Shown: positions 44,810-54,107, counted from the stretch's first letter. The stretch is DNA of 64,000 nt from Candidatus Melainabacteria bacterium (GCA_016201905.1 JACQBQ010000018.1:62001-126000); one strand, 5' to 3'. Notes: a model not told the origin generated them from the sequence alone. Made by a program: numbers and translations.

Positions 44810-45400
44810 ATGGTTGTAAAAAAAAGTGAAAGTGAAAAATCTTATAGTGTTGTTAAACTAAAAGATAGACTTGAATACTTGGATAAAGGTATCTTTGAGG
44901 ATACAAGTGTTGAAAATCCTTTTGATAAGCTAACCTTTCGGGAATATAAAAAAAAATACGAAACTAAAAATAATGTATTAGGATATTTTTCTTCTTATAA
45001 TTTTGGATTATTTGTGCTTGTAGTCTTTTTGCTTAGTACAAGTATTCTTTTCAATAGAGTCTTTTTAGAAAAATTAGATCCAAAAATATTTAAAGTAGCT
45101 TTTCGCTCTGTTTCTTTTACAAAAAAAGCTTTTGTTTCATCTTGGAATTTTTTTGTTGATCAAATTAAAAAGCCATATGTTGTAACTTTGGGTGAGTTTG
45201 GCAATTTTGCAATTGCTAAAGAAGAAGCGATTGCAAAATTGCCTAAATTAAGGCAGGTAGATATAAAACAGTTAAATGGTGGCATTTATACATTTGAAAT
45301 AGAGAGGTTTGCTTCTAAGGAAAAAGCATACTCTTTAGCCAATGGCTTTATTAAGGATGGCTTTGATGCAGTGCATGTACGCTATCTGCCAGATCAATGA
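44810..45400 (+). CDS. Membrane protein with a SPOR-like C-terminal domain
   Basis: About 196 residues: a cytoplasmic basic/acidic N-terminal part, one membrane segment (FGLFVLVVFLLSTSILF, about 65-82), and a C-terminal domain with YVVTLGEFGNFAIAKEEAIAKLPKL and FEIERFASKEKAYSLANGFIKDGFDAVHVRY. This second half has the strand-helix-strand pattern of SPOR or SPOR-like repeats, which bind peptidoglycan. The start is one base after the previous stop. The 3' end overlaps the convergent tpiA by 50 bases. Confidence 0.6.
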   Translation: MVVKKSESEKSYSVVKLKDRLEYLDKGIFEDTSVENPFDKLTFREYKKKYETKNNVLGYFSSYNFGLFVLVVFLLSTSILFNRVFLEKLDPKIFKVAFRSVSFTKKAFVSSWNFFVDQIKKPYVVTLGEFGNFAIAKEEAIAKLPKLRQVDIKQLNGGIYTFEIERFASKEKAYSLANGFIKDGFDAVHVRYLPDQ

Positions 45401-46136
45401 TTTTTGCGAATTCTTCAAACTTTAAGCTGGCCCCTCCAACAAGTCCACCATCAATGTCAGGATATTTAATGTGTTCACTAAAATTATCTGATTTTATACT
45501 TCCACCATATAATATCCTCACCTTTTCTGAAACTATATTTGTGCTTAATTCTTTAATAGTCTCCCGAATCATTTTTACTATTTTGTTTGCGTCTTCACCA
45601 CTGCAAATTTTCCCAGTACCTATAGCCCAGATTGGTTCATAAGCGACTATTATTTTTTCAAGATCAATTTTACTTAGATCCTTCAGTCCTGCCAAAATTT
45701 GTCTTTTTACCCATTCTTCTGCTTTACCACTTTCTCTGACTTTTAAATCTTCACCAACACAGAAAATAGGTGTAAAACTAAACTTAAGAGCTGATTTTAT
45801 TTTTAAATTAATGTCACTGTCTGTTTCATGAAAATATTGTCTTCTTTCACTGTGACCAACAATAACCATATTTACGTGTAAGTCAGTTAGCATTTCGGGT
45901 GAAATTTCACCAGTGTAAGCACCATTTTCTTTATGAAACATATTTTGAGCACAGATGTGAATGTTACTACCTTTTAATATGTTAACTAGTGTTAAAAGAT
46001 AAACATAAGGTGGACAAATAGCAACCTCCACAGCGCTTTTTGTTTTTACCTGGTTTTTTAATTTGAAAACTAAGTCCTGGGCATCAGCTAGGCTTAAGTT
46101 CATTTTCCAGTTTCCAATAATTATTTTTTTTCTCAT
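45351..46136 (-). CDS. tpiA: Triose-phosphate isomerase
   Basis: TpiA interconverts DHAP and glyceraldehyde-3-phosphate. The 261 residues hold IIGNWKMN, the His in VIVGHSERR, the catalytic Glu in VAYEPIWAIGTG and the phosphate-binding RILYGGSIKSDN and DGGLVGGASLK. The length is slightly above the usual 250. Its last 50 bases overlap the convergent SPOR-like gene, so the two 3' ends are read on both strands. Confidence 0.96.
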   Translation of the reverse strand: MRKKIIIGNWKMNLSLADAQDLVFKLKNQVKTKSAVEVAICPPYVYLLTLVNILKGSNIHICAQNMFHKENGAYTGEISPEMLTDLHVNMVIVGHSERRQYFHETDSDINLKIKSALKFSFTPIFCVGEDLKVRESGKAEEWVKRQILAGLKDLSKIDLEKIIVAYEPIWAIGTGKICSGEDANKIVKMIRETIKELSTNIVSEKVRILYGGSIKSDNFSEHIKYPDIDGGLVGGASLKFEEFAKIIDLADSVHALHQSHP

Positions 46137-46195
46137 TTTTTTTATGCTAACTTTAAGTTAATTTATTATATAATACTTTTCAAAGTTTGTGAAAA

Positions 46196-46414
46196 ATGAA
46201 AAAAGAATACAAAATACAATTAAATAACATTATAAGTGAGCTTTCGTATTTTTTAGAAAGAGACTTTTCCTCACAGTTTAGAAATCTTTCAAACAAAGAA
46301 GATAGACAATTGTTTTTTCTTGCAAAAATATTAACGAGATTGAAGAAATTATCCAGAAATATGAGTGATGAAGAAAAGATTTTACTTTTTCCTCCTCTAA
46401 TAACGAAATCATAA
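46196..46414 (+). CDS. Small hypothetical helical protein, 72 residues
   Basis: A charged, largely helical chain (KKEYKIQLNNIISELSYFLERDF...), with no signal or membrane segment, ending PPLITKS. I see no family. It lies between tpiA (divergent) and a convergent GT9 gene. Codon use and ATG placement look genuine, but the product may be a small regulator or unneeded. Confidence 0.45.
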   Translation: MKKEYKIQLNNIISELSYFLERDFSSQFRNLSNKEDRQLFFLAKILTRLKKLSRNMSDEEKILLFPPLITKS

Positions 46415-46421
46415 GTTTATA

Positions 46422-47498
46422 CTAAGTGGCTTTTGTCAAGTTCAATTGTCTGTTTATTGCATCTAGCATCATTTCAGGTGTTACATCTAAGCAGACAGGT
46501 GTTGAGCAGGATTCCTTTCTTGTATCAAACAAACAAGGCCGACATGCCAGATCCCTTGCGTGTACTGAAATAAATTTTGGATCGCATGGAAGTAATTTTT
46601 GTGGATCAGTCGGACCAAAAAATGCAACAAGTTTTTTACCGAGCGCTACCGCAAGGTGCATAGGAGCTGAATCTACACAAACTAAAAGGTCAGAAGAACT
46701 TATTAGTGCTCCAAGTCGCTCTGTGGATATATCTAATGTACTTAAATCAAAATAATTTTTCGGCCTTGCAAAAAAACTTAGTTTTTTATGGATCTCAGCA
46801 ATTGTATCAAGATCATTTTTTCCTCCAAGAAGGATTACAGCGTTATCAGAATTTTCCAATAATTTTTCTATTAATAATGCCCAGTTTTTAGGTGCCCAGT
46901 TTTTTAATATATTTTTTTGAATACTTAATTTGCTGACTCCTGGATGAATGAAAATCTTTTTTGCATAATATCTGTCCTTTATTCTTGGATTTAATATTTC
47001 TCTAGCCCACTGAATCGTATCTGGATTTAATTTAATTTCTGGTGCTAAATCTGATTGTTTAATTAACTCATTTACTTCTGGGATTATTGGTGATAAAAGT
47101 TCTGCGAACATGTTTGCAGCATATTGTTTAGTATTTAGCCTTACAGTATGCGTTAAAAATAAGCGACTAAAAAGTCCTCTATAAAAACCAACTTTCATTT
47201 CAGCATCACTTAAATATGCTGTAAAGTTAGCTTTATATGATGAGCCTGTTAAAATAAGAAATTTATATGGGCGTTTTCTAATTAGTTCTCTAAGTTTTAA
47301 AATATTTAATTTTTTTTCTTTAAAATCAAATTCTCTAATTTTTCTATATAAATTTGTAAGTTCACCTATGCATGAGCTTCGTGGTTCTGTAATTAAATCT
47401 ATTTCACAGTCAGGAAATTTTTGCTTTAAGAGTTTAACAGCAGGTAATAATAATATTTGATCTCCAATACCACCTGGGTTAATGAATAGTGCTCTCAT
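46422..47498 (-). CDS. Glycosyltransferase family 9 (heptosyltransferase-like)
   Basis: The 358 residues show the GT9 layout: an N-terminal Rossmann with INPGGIGDQILLLPAVKLLKQKFPD, and a C-terminal one with FIHPGVSKLSI, ILLGGKNDLDTIAEI, LLVCVDSAPMHLAVALGKKLVAFFGPTDP and CRPCLFDTRKESC (four cysteines near the end). Such enzymes add heptose or other sugars to lipopolysaccharide cores from ADP- or GDP-sugars. With an O-antigen-ligase-like gene nearby, a surface glycan role is likely. The donor sugar is unknown. Confidence 0.85.
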   Translation of the reverse strand: MRALFINPGGIGDQILLLPAVKLLKQKFPDCEIDLITEPRSSCIGELTNLYRKIREFDFKEKKLNILKLRELIRKRPYKFLILTGSSYKANFTAYLSDAEMKVGFYRGLFSRLFLTHTVRLNTKQYAANMFAELLSPIIPEVNELIKQSDLAPEIKLNPDTIQWAREILNPRIKDRYYAKKIFIHPGVSKLSIQKNILKNWAPKNWALLIEKLLENSDNAVILLGGKNDLDTIAEIHKKLSFFARPKNYFDLSTLDISTERLGALISSSDLLVCVDSAPMHLAVALGKKLVAFFGPTDPQKLLPCDPKFISVHARDLACRPCLFDTRKESCSTPVCLDVTPEMMLDAINRQLNLTKAT

Positions 47499-47548
47499 AT
47501 ACTTATTTAATTCTCTCTTTATCTTTCACAAATTATTTTTACAACGAT

Positions 47549-47576
47549 GTAGAGACGATATAAATCGCGTCTCTAC
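47549..47576. repeat. Palindrome of the TAGAGACG family, unit 1
   Basis: GTAGAGACG (47549-47557) and CGTCTCTAC (47568-47576) form a 9-bp inverted repeat with a 10-base loop. This is an intergenic repeat of the type I recall from cyanobacterial genomes. It lies in the gap where the S10 operon break is inferred. Confidence 0.65.
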
Positions 47577-47608
47577 CTATTTTACTTGTCCATGTTGTAA
47601 TCAGTTAA

Positions 47609-47662
47609 CAACGTCTCTACACTTCTACATTATCATGTTCTTGAGGGTAAATAGAGACGTTG
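47609..47662. repeat. Palindrome of the TAGAGACG family, unit 2
   Basis: CAACGTCTCTAC (47609-47620) and ATAGAGACGTTG (47651-47662) are inverted, with one end mismatch, and a 30-base loop between. With unit 1 this gives four copies of the GAGACG core within 115 bases. Confidence 0.65.
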
Positions 47663-47688
47663 ACCAAAATATCATTGATGGGTAGAAT
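47660..47688 (+). promoter_or_regulatory. Strong candidate sigma-70 promoter for the rplD-secY operon
   Basis: TTGACC (47660-47665), exactly 17 bases, then TAGAAT (47683-47688). Transcription would start near 47695, giving a leader of about 55 bases to rplD. The -35 overlaps the end of the second palindrome (ATAGAGACGTTG), so the repeat appears to have supplied part of this promoter. Confidence 0.65.
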
Positions 47689-47749
47689 TAACCTTTGCAT
47701 CTTTAAATATGATTGCACAAACAATAATAATTAAAGCTAATTATAAAAA

Positions 47750-48412
47750 ATGCCGAAATCAAGCACACAAAATTTGGATGAAAAAAATAAGGATTTTAAG
47801 CTACCCGATCTGTTTAAAAGTTTAAAACCCAATACTCATTTATTACATTTATCAGTTTTAAGACAATTAGCTAACCAGAGAGCTGGTACAGCATCTACCA
47901 AAACCAAAGGGGAAGTTCGCGGCGGCGGCAAAAAACCTTGGAAACAAAAAGGTACAGGTAGGGCAAGGGCAGGCTCTATAAGATCTCCATTATGGGTTGG
48001 CGGAGGTATAACTTTTGGTCCAAAACCAAGGACTTATAATATTAACCTTCCTAAAAAAGCCAGGAATTTGGCAATTGCTCAAGCACTGGTATCAAAATCA
48101 GATAATGTAGTTCTGTTAAAAAGCTTACCAGTATTAAAGGAGATTAAAACCAAAGAACTGCTTTCACAGCTTAAATCCATGGGTGATTTAAAAGCACCGA
48201 TTTTATTTATAGCTGATTCAAGTGAAGCTGACTTCATAAAAGTAAAGAAAGCGTCAAATAATTTACAGGATGTAGTTTTTACTGACCAAAAAGTTGTAGG
48301 AACTTTTGAGATTCTTAAGTCTAATACAATTTTAATAACACAGCATGCAATGACTGAGCTTGAAAAAAGGTTTTCAAAGCTTCTAAAACGTGGAAGTACA
48401 AAGGTAACGTAA
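47750..48412 (+). CDS. rplD: Ribosomal protein L4
   Basis: The 220 residues include the conserved loop TKTKGEVRGGGKKPWKQKGTGRARAGSIRSPLWVGGG that reaches the exit tunnel. L4 can autoregulate the S10 operon in E. coli; here it now heads its own operon. No Shine-Dalgarno site precedes the ATG (TAATTATAAAAA). It is separated from rplC, which normally precedes it: rplC lies at 59117-59782 on the other strand. Confidence 0.96.
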   Translation: MPKSSTQNLDEKNKDFKLPDLFKSLKPNTHLLHLSVLRQLANQRAGTASTKTKGEVRGGGKKPWKQKGTGRARAGSIRSPLWVGGGITFGPKPRTYNINLPKKARNLAIAQALVSKSDNVVLLKSLPVLKEIKTKELLSQLKSMGDLKAPILFIADSSEADFIKVKKASNNLQDVVFTDQKVVGTFEILKSNTILITQHAMTELEKRFSKLLKRGSTKVT

Positions 48413-48416
48413 AAAA

Positions 48417-48710
48417 ATGAGTGGAAATTTGTCAAATATATTATTAGAACCAATTATTACAGAGAAGAGTACTGCCTTAAGTCAGCACGATAAGTATACT
48501 TTTAAGGTTGCCAAGGATGCTACAAAATCCAGTATTAAAAAAGCTTTTCAGGAGATATTCCCTGATAAAAAAGTTTTATCAGTAAAAACATTAATTGTAA
48601 GGGGACATAAGAGACGAACTAAATATGGACATTCATTGCCAAAGGATGGTAAAAAGGCAGTTGTAACTGCAAGTGGTTCAAAAATTACATATTTCCCGGA
48701 GGTTTCATAG
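48417..48710 (+). CDS. rplW: Ribosomal protein L23
   Basis: The 97 residues start with LLEPIITEKSTALSQHDKYTFKVAKDATK and carry the docking region for trigger factor and SRP at the tunnel exit. It follows rplD by four bases. The segment before rplB (48711-48766) holds near-repeats of GAATTAAGA and GAATTGAGA, and no gene. Confidence 0.95.
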   Translation: MSGNLSNILLEPIITEKSTALSQHDKYTFKVAKDATKSSIKKAFQEIFPDKKVLSVKTLIVRGHKRRTKYGHSLPKDGKKAVVTASGSKITYFPEVS

Positions 48711-48766
48711 ATAAAAGGTCGAGGTGGGAATTAAGAATTGAGAATTAAGAGGTTGAAAAATAAATT

Positions 48767-49591
48767 ATGCCAGTAAAAGAAAGAAGACCAATTACACCTG
48801 GACAACGTGGAATGAGCTTTATTGATTTTAGTGAGATAACTAAATCAAAGCCTGAAAAAAAATTACTTAAATCATATAGAAGGATATCAGGCAGAAATAA
48901 TCAAGGAAGAATTACTACAAGACATAGAGGTGGTGGACATAAAAAGCAGTATAGAATAATTGATTTTTTAAGAAATAAAGATAATGTCCCAGCAAAAGTA
49001 ATTGCTATTGAATACGATCCAAATAGAAATTGTAGAATTGCATTACTGTCATACAGTGATGGCGAGAAGAAATATATACTGGCTCCAAACGGACTAAAAG
49101 TAAATGATGTAGTAATGTCTGGTGAGAGTGTAGAACAAAAAGTTGGCAATGCTCTGCCTATTAGAAACATTACCGTTGGTGAGTTTATCCATAATGTTGA
49201 ATTAAAACCTGGAGCAGGTGGACAGCTTGCCAGATCAGCAGGTGCAGCTTCACAGCTTCTGGCAAAAGAAGGCGAGCTTGCAACACTCAGGCTACCTTCT
49301 GGTGAAATGAGAAGAGTTAGTAGTAACTGTAGAGCTACACTAGGACAGCTTGGTAATTTAGATCAGCTAAATGTTCAGCTTGGAAAAGCAGGACGTAAGC
49401 GTTATTTAGGGATCAGACCTACCGTCAGAGGCTCTGCTATGAATCCTGTAGACCATCCGCATGGAGGCGGAGAAGGCAGAAGTCCTATTGGTGGACAGCC
49501 AAAGACTCCTTGGGGAAAACCAGCCATGGGACTTAAGTCCAGGAAACCGAAGCAGTCAGATAAGTATATTATTTCAAGGAGAAAGAAATAA
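48767..49591 (+). CDS. rplB: Ribosomal protein L2
   Basis: The 274 residues hold the RNA-binding core with [25 protein letters not shown], and the C-terminal [16 protein letters not shown] motif needed near the peptidyl transferase centre. The length is normal. It opens the block rplB-rpsS-rplV. Confidence 0.97.
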   Translation: MPVKERRPITPGQRGMSFIDFSEITKSKPEKKLLKSYRRISGRNNQGRITTRHRGGGHKKQYRIIDFLRNKDNVPAKVIAIEYDPNRNCRIALLSYSDGEKKYILAPNGLKVNDVVMSGESVEQKVGNALPIRNITVGEFIHNVELKPGAGGQLARSAGAASQLLAKEGELATLRLPSGEMRRVSSNCRATLGQLGNLDQLNVQLGKAGRKRYLGIRPTVRGSAMNPVDHPHGGGEGRSPIGGQPKTPWGKPAMGLKSRKPKQSDKYIISRRKK

Positions 49592-49594
49592 ACA

Positions 49595-49921
49595 ATGGGC
49601 AGATCACTAAAAAAAGGTCCTTATGTTCATCCTTCACTAATAAATAAAGTTAATGAAATGAATAAATTGGGGAAAAAGCAAGTAATTAAAACTTGGAAAC
49701 GCGCTTCTATGATTGTGCCTGAGATGATTGGACACACAATTGCAGTTCATAATGGCAGGAAATTTGTTCCTGTTTATATTACCGAACAAATGATTGGTCA
49801 TAGGCTAGGCGAGTTTTCGATTTCAAGATATTTTAGAGCTCACTCTGGTATTGCTAAAAAGGATGAAGCTGGAGCAGGTGCTGCACCAGCCCAGGCAAGT
49901 GCCTCTGAGGGTAAAAAATAA
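49595..49921 (+). CDS. rpsS: Ribosomal protein S19
   Basis: The 108 residues carry [18 protein letters not shown] and the C-terminal [34 protein letters not shown] tail of about 16 residues rich in Ala, Gly and Ser follows ([19 protein letters not shown]), making it longer than usual. It starts three bases after rplB. Confidence 0.95.
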   Translation: MGRSLKKGPYVHPSLINKVNEMNKLGKKQVIKTWKRASMIVPEMIGHTIAVHNGRKFVPVYITEQMIGHRLGEFSISRYFRAHSGIAKKDEAGAGAAPAQASASEGKK

Positions 49922-49929
49922 AGGATAAA

Positions 49930-50511
49930 ATGGCAAAAGCAGTTGCAAAATTTATAAGAATGTCACCTCGGAAATTGAGAAGAGTAATCAATGTTATTCG
50001 TGGTAAAGATACAGGCAGTGCAAAAACAATTTTAAAGTTTATGCCTTATAGTGCAGCGCGTGTCGTTGAAAAGGTTTTAACATCTGCAATTTCAAATGCA
50101 AAAGAAAATGAGAAACAAAATCCTGAAGAATTAAGAATTACTAAAGCTTATGTTGATCAGTCAGCTACTTTACGTCGCTGGAGAGCAATGTCAAGAGGTA
50201 GAGGTTTTCCTATTTTAAAAAGAATGAGTCATGTAACCTTAGAGGTTAATCATGATCCTGATCTGGCTGAACGTAGATCTAAAATGCCAGGAAAATCCAC
50301 AGTTCATAAAACAGTAGAGCACAAACATGATCATAAACACGATCATAAGCATGATCACGCGCATCATGATGAGCATGAACATGAGAAGAAAGAAGCTAAA
50401 ACAACTCATAAGCAACCCAAGACAAAAGAAGTTAAAGAAATTAAGGATAAAGTAGAAAAAACAAAAGAACCTAAGAAGAAAAAAGAAAATAAGGAGAAGA
50501 AAGAGAAATAA
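49930..50511 (+). CDS. rplV: Ribosomal protein L22 with histidine- and lysine-rich tail
   Basis: L22 lines the exit tunnel. Residues 1-115 are a normal L22 ([15 protein letters not shown]...[20 protein letters not shown]). Residues about 117-193 are an added tail with a block [24 protein letters not shown] (fewer than 25 residues, about half His) followed by Lys/Glu repeats. A typical L22 has about 110 residues. The tail may bind metal or RNA, or be unstructured; it is not seen in standard L22. Confidence 0.95.
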   Translation: MAKAVAKFIRMSPRKLRRVINVIRGKDTGSAKTILKFMPYSAARVVEKVLTSAISNAKENEKQNPEELRITKAYVDQSATLRRWRAMSRGRGFPILKRMSHVTLEVNHDPDLAERRSKMPGKSTVHKTVEHKHDHKHDHKHDHAHHDEHEHEKKEAKTTHKQPKTKEVKEIKDKVEKTKEPKKKKENKEKKEK

Positions 50512-50512
50512 A

Positions 50513-51259
50513 ATGGGTCAAAAAGTACATCCAAAAGGTTTTAGATTAGGCATTATCCAGACATGGGATTCTCAGTGGTATGCCCCACCCAAGTATTATT
50601 CAGATTTAGTATTAGAAGATAGACTGATTCGTGAACACATAAAAAGAAAACTTTTTAATGCAGGGATTAGTAAAATTGAAATCTGGAGAAAAGCTCAATT
50701 AATTCAAATTAATATTCATTCTGTAAGACCAGGCATTGTAGTAGGTAAGGGTGGGCAAGGCTTAGAGACTCTGCGAAATGAAATAATGAATTTAATTAAC
50801 AGAAAAGATGTCGTTGTTCAGACCAATGTTATAGAAGTTACAAAAGCAGACTTAGATTCTCAGCTTACAAGTGAGGCAATTGCTCAGCAGTTGGAACGCA
50901 GAGTAGCTTTTCGAAAAGCAATGAAACAGGCAATGCAAAGAGCTATGCGTGCAGGTGCAAAAGGTATAAAGGTAATGGTTTCTGGACGTTTAGGTGGAAA
51001 TGATATAGCGAGAACCGAGTGGTTAAGAGAAGGTGCTATACCACTTCATACTCTTAGAGCTGATATTGATTATGGATTTGCAATTGCTAAAACAATTTTT
51101 GGTGTAATTGGTGTGAAGACATGGATATACAGAGGATTAGTTCCTCCTGGAGAAATGGTTCAAAGGAATGTAAAGCCAGTTTCTAACTTAAATTTGGAAG
51201 AAGATGAAATAGGTCAAGGACAAAGAAAGAAAAAAAGAAGAAGGGATAATAAGGAGTAA
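50513..51259 (+). CDS. rpsC: Ribosomal protein S3
   Basis: The 248 residues show the KH domain ([18 protein letters not shown]) and the C-terminal [28 protein letters not shown], which form part of the mRNA helicase face. A basic tail ([13 protein letters not shown]) is added. It begins two bases after rplV. Confidence 0.96.
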   Translation: MGQKVHPKGFRLGIIQTWDSQWYAPPKYYSDLVLEDRLIREHIKRKLFNAGISKIEIWRKAQLIQINIHSVRPGIVVGKGGQGLETLRNEIMNLINRKDVVVQTNVIEVTKADLDSQLTSEAIAQQLERRVAFRKAMKQAMQRAMRAGAKGIKVMVSGRLGGNDIARTEWLREGAIPLHTLRADIDYGFAIAKTIFGVIGVKTWIYRGLVPPGEMVQRNVKPVSNLNLEEDEIGQGQRKKKRRRDNKE

Positions 51260-51262
51260 AAA

Positions 51263-51685
51263 TTGCTAGTACCAAGACAGACAAAATTTAGAAAACAAAT
51301 GCGCGGGCGTATGACTGGAAAAGAGTCACGGGGTGTAAGACTTCATTATGGAGAATATGGTCTACAGGCATTGCAGCCAGCTTGGGTTTCATCCAGGCAA
51401 TTAGAAGCTGCCAGAAAAGCAATGGTGCGAAGTATTAAAAGGGGTGGCAAAATCTGGATTATGGTTTTTCCAGATAAACCAGTTACAAAAAAACCTGCTG
51501 AGGTAAGAATGGGTTCTGGCAAAGGTAATCCCGAATTTTGGGTTACTGTAGTTAGACCAGGTCGTATTCTTTTTGAGATGACAGGCGTTCCGCAAGATAT
51601 AGCAGTTGAATCATTAAAGCTTGCATCACACAAGCTCCCGATCAGGTGCCGTATTATTCAGAAAGAGGAACACGTAAAAGGATAG
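51263..51685 (+). CDS. rplP: Ribosomal protein L16
   Basis: The 140 residues begin with [23 protein letters not shown] and contain [36 protein letters not shown], the signature near the A-site. The start is a TTG at 51263, read as the first Met, because the standard N-terminus begins there. It lies three bases after rpsC. Confidence 0.96.
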   Translation: MLVPRQTKFRKQMRGRMTGKESRGVRLHYGEYGLQALQPAWVSSRQLEAARKAMVRSIKRGGKIWIMVFPDKPVTKKPAEVRMGSGKGNPEFWVTVVRPGRILFEMTGVPQDIAVESLKLASHKLPIRCRIIQKEEHVKG

Positions 51686-51688
51686 GTT

Positions 51689-52042
51689 ATGTTGAAGTTG
51701 GTTGAAATAAAAGATTTATCACGAGGTGAGATTGTTGATCAATTAAAAAAATCACGTCTTGAACTCGTTGATTTGCGAATGAAATTTATAAGCAGACAGT
51801 TAGAAGATCCCTCGCTTATAAAAAAGAAAAGAAAAGAAATAGCCAGACTTCTTACGATTGAAACTCAAAAACAAAGTGATAAAGATCAAAAGTTGGAAAG
51901 TAAACCTGCAAAGAGTCTAAAGAATAAAAAAGAAAAAGAAATAATTGAAAAGAAAGTCGAAGAGAAAAAAGTAGAGAAGAAAACTAAAAAGGTAAAAAGT
52001 GTTGGGAAGAAAGGTTTAAAGAAGGAAGAAGAAAATGCCTAA
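51689..52042 (+). CDS. rpmC: Ribosomal protein L29 with long basic tail
   Basis: Residues 1-57 are normal L29 ([54 protein letters not shown]). Residues about 58-117 are an added Lys/Glu-rich tail ([19 protein letters not shown] and so on). A usual L29 has about 65 residues. It overlaps rpsQ by eight bases. Confidence 0.93.
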   Translation: MLKLVEIKDLSRGEIVDQLKKSRLELVDLRMKFISRQLEDPSLIKKKRKEIARLLTIETQKQSDKDQKLESKPAKSLKNKKEKEIIEKKVEEKKVEKKTKKVKSVGKKGLKKEEENA

Positions 52043-52280
52043 AAAGGTACTAAAAGGAAGAGTAGTAAGTAATAAGATGGATAAGACCATTGTGGTTGCT
52101 GTTGAAAACAGGAGTCCTCATCCAAAATATAGAAAAATGGTAGCAAGAACCAAAAAATTCAAAGCACATGATGAATCAAATCAATGCAATATTGGTGATC
52201 TGGTAGAAATTTTAGAGCACACACCAATAAGCAAAACCAAAAAGTGGTTATTAAAAGAAGTATTAGTTAAAGCTGATTAA
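52035..52280 (+). CDS. rpsQ: Ribosomal protein S17
   Basis: The 81 residues hold [44 protein letters not shown] and [23 protein letters not shown], which are normal S17 features. It overlaps the end of rpmC by eight bases, so it is probably translationally coupled. Confidence 0.95.
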   Translation: MPKKVLKGRVVSNKMDKTIVVAVENRSPHPKYRKMVARTKKFKAHDESNQCNIGDLVEILEHTPISKTKKWLLKEVLVKAD

Positions 52281-52291
52281 AGGGAGATGAA

Positions 52292-52660
52292 GTGATACAA
52301 CAAGAAACAAAATTAGAAGTAGCAGATAATACAGGTGCCAAAAAAGTACAGTGCATCCGGGTATTAAAAGGTGGTAATGCTCGCTATGCAGGTGTTGGAG
52401 ATCTTATTATTGGTGTTGTAAAGGATGCATTACCAAATATGCCTGTAAAAGAACATGAAATTGTAAGGTGTGTAATCGTCAGAACAAAAAAAACTTTAAG
52501 CAGAAATGATGGAAGTAAAATCAGGTTTGATGAAAATGCTGTAGTAATAATCGATAAACAAAACAACCCAAGAGGAACACGTGTATTTGGACCAGTCGCA
52601 AGAGAGTTGAGAGAAAAGCAATTTATGAAAATTATTTCATTGGCACCGGAGGTATTATAA
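52292..52660 (+). CDS. rplN: Ribosomal protein L14
   Basis: The 122 residues begin [27 protein letters not shown], read from GTG 52292 (AGGGAGATGAAGTG region), and contain [52 protein letters not shown]. The length is standard. Confidence 0.96.
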   Translation: MIQQETKLEVADNTGAKKVQCIRVLKGGNARYAGVGDLIIGVVKDALPNMPVKEHEIVRCVIVRTKKTLSRNDGSKIRFDENAVVIIDKQNNPRGTRVFGPVARELREKQFMKIISLAPEVL

Positions 52661-52679
52661 AAACTAAGGACTAATAAAA

Positions 52680-53144
52680 ATGAGTGAAACATATATAAAA
52701 ATAAACAATAAAAATAAAAAGAATAGATTAATCTATTCAAATGCACCGATTAGTGGACGTCCAAAAAAAGATGGATTTTATATTGTTTCAAGAGCATTCT
52801 TACAACAAGGTGCTACAAACCCAAGGGTTAAACTGCATGTTAAAAGAGGCGATACGGTAATGGTTATGTCAGGAGAGGATAAAGGCAAGACAGGTAAAGT
52901 TATAGCAGCTTTTCCATGTGAAGGGAAAGTAATCGTTGAAAACGTAAATATGATTAAAAAACATCAAAAATCTAGAGGTGTAGGTCGAGCAGGTGAAATA
53001 ATTGAAAAAGAAGCTCCAATTTTTGCGTCAAAAGTAATGGTATATGATTCAGCAAAGAAAAAACCCACCAGGCTTGGACGTAAAGTTCTAAAAGATGGAA
53101 AGAAAGTTCGTATTTCAAAGGTAAGCGGTGAACAAATTGATTAA
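52680..53144 (+). CDS. rplX: Ribosomal protein L24 with N-terminal extension
   Basis: From about residue 52 the chain is L24: VKRGDTVMVMSGEDKGKTGKVIAAFPCEGKVIVENVNMIKKHQKS. The first 50 residues (KINNKNKKNRLIYSNAP...) are an added basic segment, making 154 residues versus about 105. The core is complete. Two starts for L24 are possible, but no Met lies directly before the core. Confidence 0.92.
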   Translation: MSETYIKINNKNKKNRLIYSNAPISGRPKKDGFYIVSRAFLQQGATNPRVKLHVKRGDTVMVMSGEDKGKTGKVIAAFPCEGKVIVENVNMIKKHQKSRGVGRAGEIIEKEAPIFASKVMVYDSAKKKPTRLGRKVLKDGKKVRISKVSGEQID

Positions 53145-53160
53145 GTCGTAGGGTACAAAA

Positions 53161-53715
53161 ATGAAAAAGAATTTAAGAGAAAGATTTAAAACAGAAATTA
53201 TAAATGAACTGATGAAAAAGCTTGGTTGCGAAAATATTCTTCAAGTACCAGCCTTAGAGAAAATTGTTGTAAATATGGGTATGGGTGAAGCTATGTCGGA
53301 CTCTAAGTACTTAGATGGTGGCCTTGAAAACTTAAAGATGATCACAGGACAAAAGCCAGTTATAACGAGAGCAAAAAAATCTATAGCTACTTATAAAATT
53401 AGGCAAGGTGGACCTGTTGGGTGTATGGTTACTTTAAGAGGTCAAAGGATGTATGATTTCTTTAGTAAACTAGTTAACTTTATCCTTCCCAGGCTAAGAG
53501 ATTTTAGAGGGGTATCTCCAAAAAGTTTTGATGGAAGAGGAAATTATAATTTAGGCTTAAAAGAACAAATTGTTTTCCCTGAAATAAACTATGACAAAAT
53601 TGACAATGTTAGGGGTATGGATATTGCTTTTGTAACTACTGCAAAATCAGATGAAGAAGCAAAAACGCTTTTAAGTGCTTTGGGAATGCCCTTTAGGAAG
53701 CAGGGTGGGAATTAA
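53161..53715 (+). CDS. rplE: Ribosomal protein L5
   Basis: The 184 residues show [68 protein letters not shown] and [20 protein letters not shown], the standard 5S rRNA-binding protein. A tRNA gene lies between it and rpsN. Confidence 0.96.
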   Translation: MKKNLRERFKTEIINELMKKLGCENILQVPALEKIVVNMGMGEAMSDSKYLDGGLENLKMITGQKPVITRAKKSIATYKIRQGGPVGCMVTLRGQRMYDFFSKLVNFILPRLRDFRGVSPKSFDGRGNYNLGLKEQIVFPEINYDKIDNVRGMDIAFVTTAKSDEEAKTLLSALGMPFRKQGGN

Positions 53716-53772
53716 CTATGCGAGGGAGCAAAAAACTAGTAATGCGGAATGAAAAATCCCTGCATTTATTAT

Positions 53773-53844
53773 GCGGGTGTAATTCAGTGGTAGAATGCAA
53801 GCTTCCCAAGCTTGACGTCGCGGGTTCGAACCCCGTCGCCCGCT
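53773..53844 (+). tRNA. tRNA-Gly (anticodon CCC)
   Basis: A 72-nt cloverleaf: acceptor GCGGGTG pairs with CGCCCGC, the D arm is ATTCAGTGGTAGAAT, the anticodon stem CAAGC/GCTTG holds the loop TTCCCAA, and the T arm contains GTTCGAACC. The discriminator is T and no CCA is encoded. It lies inside the ribosomal operon, in the same direction, between rplE and rpsN, 24 bases before the rpsN ATG. Confidence 0.94.
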
Positions 53845-53868
53845 TAGGAAAAGGAGTATAAAACGAAA

Positions 53869-54075
53869 ATGGCAAAGCTTTGTATGATAGAAAGAGAAAG
53901 AAAGAAAAGGATACTAGTCGCTAAAGGCAAATATCCAAAAATAGGATTACATAATCGTTGTAGAAAATGTGGTCGTTCAAGAGGCTATTATAGGGACTTT
54001 GGTCTTTGCAGATTGTGCTTGAGAGCCATGGCACACCTTGGATTATTGCCAGGTGTTACAAAGGCAAGTTGGTAA
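53869..54075 (+). CDS. rpsN: Ribosomal protein S14, zinc-binding type
   Basis: The 68 residues include [39 protein letters not shown] with four zinc cysteines. The form is the short zinc type; a slightly longer basic N-terminus starts [11 protein letters not shown]. The ATG at 53869 follows the embedded tRNA. Confidence 0.95.
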   Translation: MAKLCMIERERKKRILVAKGKYPKIGLHNRCRKCGRSRGYYRDFGLCRLCLRAMAHLGLLPGVTKASW

Positions 54076-54107
54076 GGAAAAAAAACAAAGAAGAGGAAAT
54101 CTATTAA

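Noticed and set aside
48711..48766. GAATTAAGA/GAATTGAGA near-repeats before rplB as a CRISPR-like or phage feature
   Set aside because: They are only two or three imperfect short copies, compatible with slippage. No CRISPR array is seen in the window.
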